Below, one piece after another: positions 8,305 to 8,427 of a stretch of DNA of 8,427 nt (within the stretch, counting starts at the first letter, position 1; each line of letters begins with the position of its first letter). The position numbers and the translations under genes were made by a program. The stretch spans positions 1 to 8,427 of the forward strand of contig JAFGTU010000545.1 in the NCBI GenBank assembly GCA_016933985.1. Direction: 5' to 3'. The stretch comes from Sedimentisphaerales bacterium. Its GTDB lineage: Bacteria; Planctomycetota; Phycisphaerae; Sedimentisphaerales; Anaerobacaceae. The notes beneath the pieces were generated by a model. The model was not told where the DNA came from and made no database searches. It saw nothing but the letters and a program-made list of their open reading frames with translations.

Positions 8305-8319
8305 ATTCTAACATAGAAT
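8305..8319. repeat. Perfect inverted repeat ATTCTA-3-TAGAAT
   Basis: The arms ATTCTA and TAGAAT are exact reverse complements around ACA. One G-T wobble and a C-G pair extend the symmetry to 8303-8321. It sits directly beside a minus-strand TATAAT (8323-8328), where an operator overlapping a transcription start would be expected, and its centre is 26 bases from that of the neighbouring inverted repeat. An operator role is inference. Confidence 0.45.
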
Positions 8320-8341
8320 TGCATTATAGTAGTATTGTAAC

Positions 8342-8414
8342 GGGCCCGTAGCTCAGCGGTTAGAGCAGTGGACTCATAATCCATTGGTCGTAGGTTCGAA
8401 TCCTACTGGGCCCA
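8342..8414 (+). tRNA. tRNA with CAU anticodon, probably tRNA-Ile2 (or elongator Met)
   Basis: A 73-base cloverleaf folds cleanly. The acceptor GGGCCCG pairs with TGGGCCC (one G-U at 7-66), the D stem is GCTC/GAGC, and the anticodon stem GTGGA/TCCAT encloses loop CTCATAA with anticodon CAT. The T arm is GTAGG-TTCGAAT-CCTAC and the discriminator is A. The next bases are ATG, so CCA is not encoded and must be added enzymatically. CAU can mean Met or, after lysidine modification by TilS, Ile for AUA codons. The short D loop (AGCGGTTA) and the C4-G69 and C5-G68 pairs resemble E. coli tRNA-Ile2 more than elongator Met, so Ile2 is favoured but not proven. It is transcribed away from the sulfatase operon. 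Confidence 0.95.
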
Positions 8415-8427
8415 ATGACGTAAAGAA

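Larger units (their letters stand above)
8095..8341. promoter_or_regulatory. Divergent intergenic region, probable operon control region
   Basis: This 247-base stretch lies between the minus-strand sulfatase start and the plus-strand tRNA. I see no gene in it apart from the possible upstream sulfatase starts at 8148 and 8178. Its right half is clearly more AT-rich than the genes. It holds two inverted repeats (entered separately) and, on the minus strand, a perfect TATAAT at 8323-8328, though no good -35 lies at the usual distance and that position would fall inside the tRNA. On the plus strand TATAGT at 8325-8330 is placed well for a tRNA start, again without a convincing -35; TTGGAA (8293-8298) and TAGAAT (8314-8319) are 15 bases apart. 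That promoters lie here is inferred mainly from gene orientation. Confidence 0.5.

Noticed and set aside
8095..8414. tRNA-associated genomic island with the operon as cargo
   Set aside because: Integration usually uses the 3' end of a tRNA gene. The operon lies on the 5' side, and there is no integrase, no repeated tRNA 3' end and no base-composition break visible.
1..8427. CRISPR array, insertion sequence, phage or defence genes
   Set aside because: No regularly spaced repeats, transposase motifs, terminal inverted repeats or phage-type proteins were seen on either strand.

Overview
The window carries one minus-strand gene cluster of five genes, read from right to left, and a single plus-strand tRNA gene at its right edge. 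Transcription order is: Tat-exported sulfatase (8094 to 6625), sugar-phosphate nucleotidyltransferase (6628 to 5720), NahK-like anomeric sugar kinase (5720 to 4605), secreted DUF5107-type protein with a long TPR tail (4528 to 1505), and a sodium:solute symporter (1466 to the left edge, cut by the window). The first three genes overlap by 1 to 4 bases and are probably translationally coupled. The last two follow after gaps of 76 and 38 bases with no visible terminator, so a single operon is likely.

Read together, the genes suggest scavenging of a sulfated, probably amino, sugar. The sulfatase would remove sulfate outside the cytoplasm. The DUF5107/TPR protein, also exported, may bind or process the glycan. 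The symporter would bring the freed sugar in with Na+. The kinase would phosphorylate it at C1, and the nucleotidyltransferase would turn the sugar 1-phosphate into a nucleotide sugar. The last two steps match the known NahK / uridylyltransferase logic of lacto-N-biose and mucin amino-sugar use. The substrate itself is inference. No glycoside hydrolase of a family I recognise, no polysaccharide lyase, no regulator and no sulfatase-maturing enzyme lie in the window.

The organism is most likely a Gram-negative, sulfatase-rich bacterium of the PVC group (Planctomycetota, for example Phycisphaerae-like, or Lentisphaerota/Verrucomicrobiota). The reasons are the short SRREFLG Tat leader on a sulfatase, the pairing of an SSS transporter with sulfatases instead of SusC/SusD, the large DUF5107-TPR protein, a moderately high GC content, and a tRNA gene without an encoded CCA. 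This placement is tentative.

The 247-base region between the sulfatase start and the tRNA is more AT-rich than the genes. It separates divergent transcription units and holds two perfect inverted repeats side by side (8278-8294 and 8305-8319) and a perfect TATAAT on the minus strand, which make it the likely control region.
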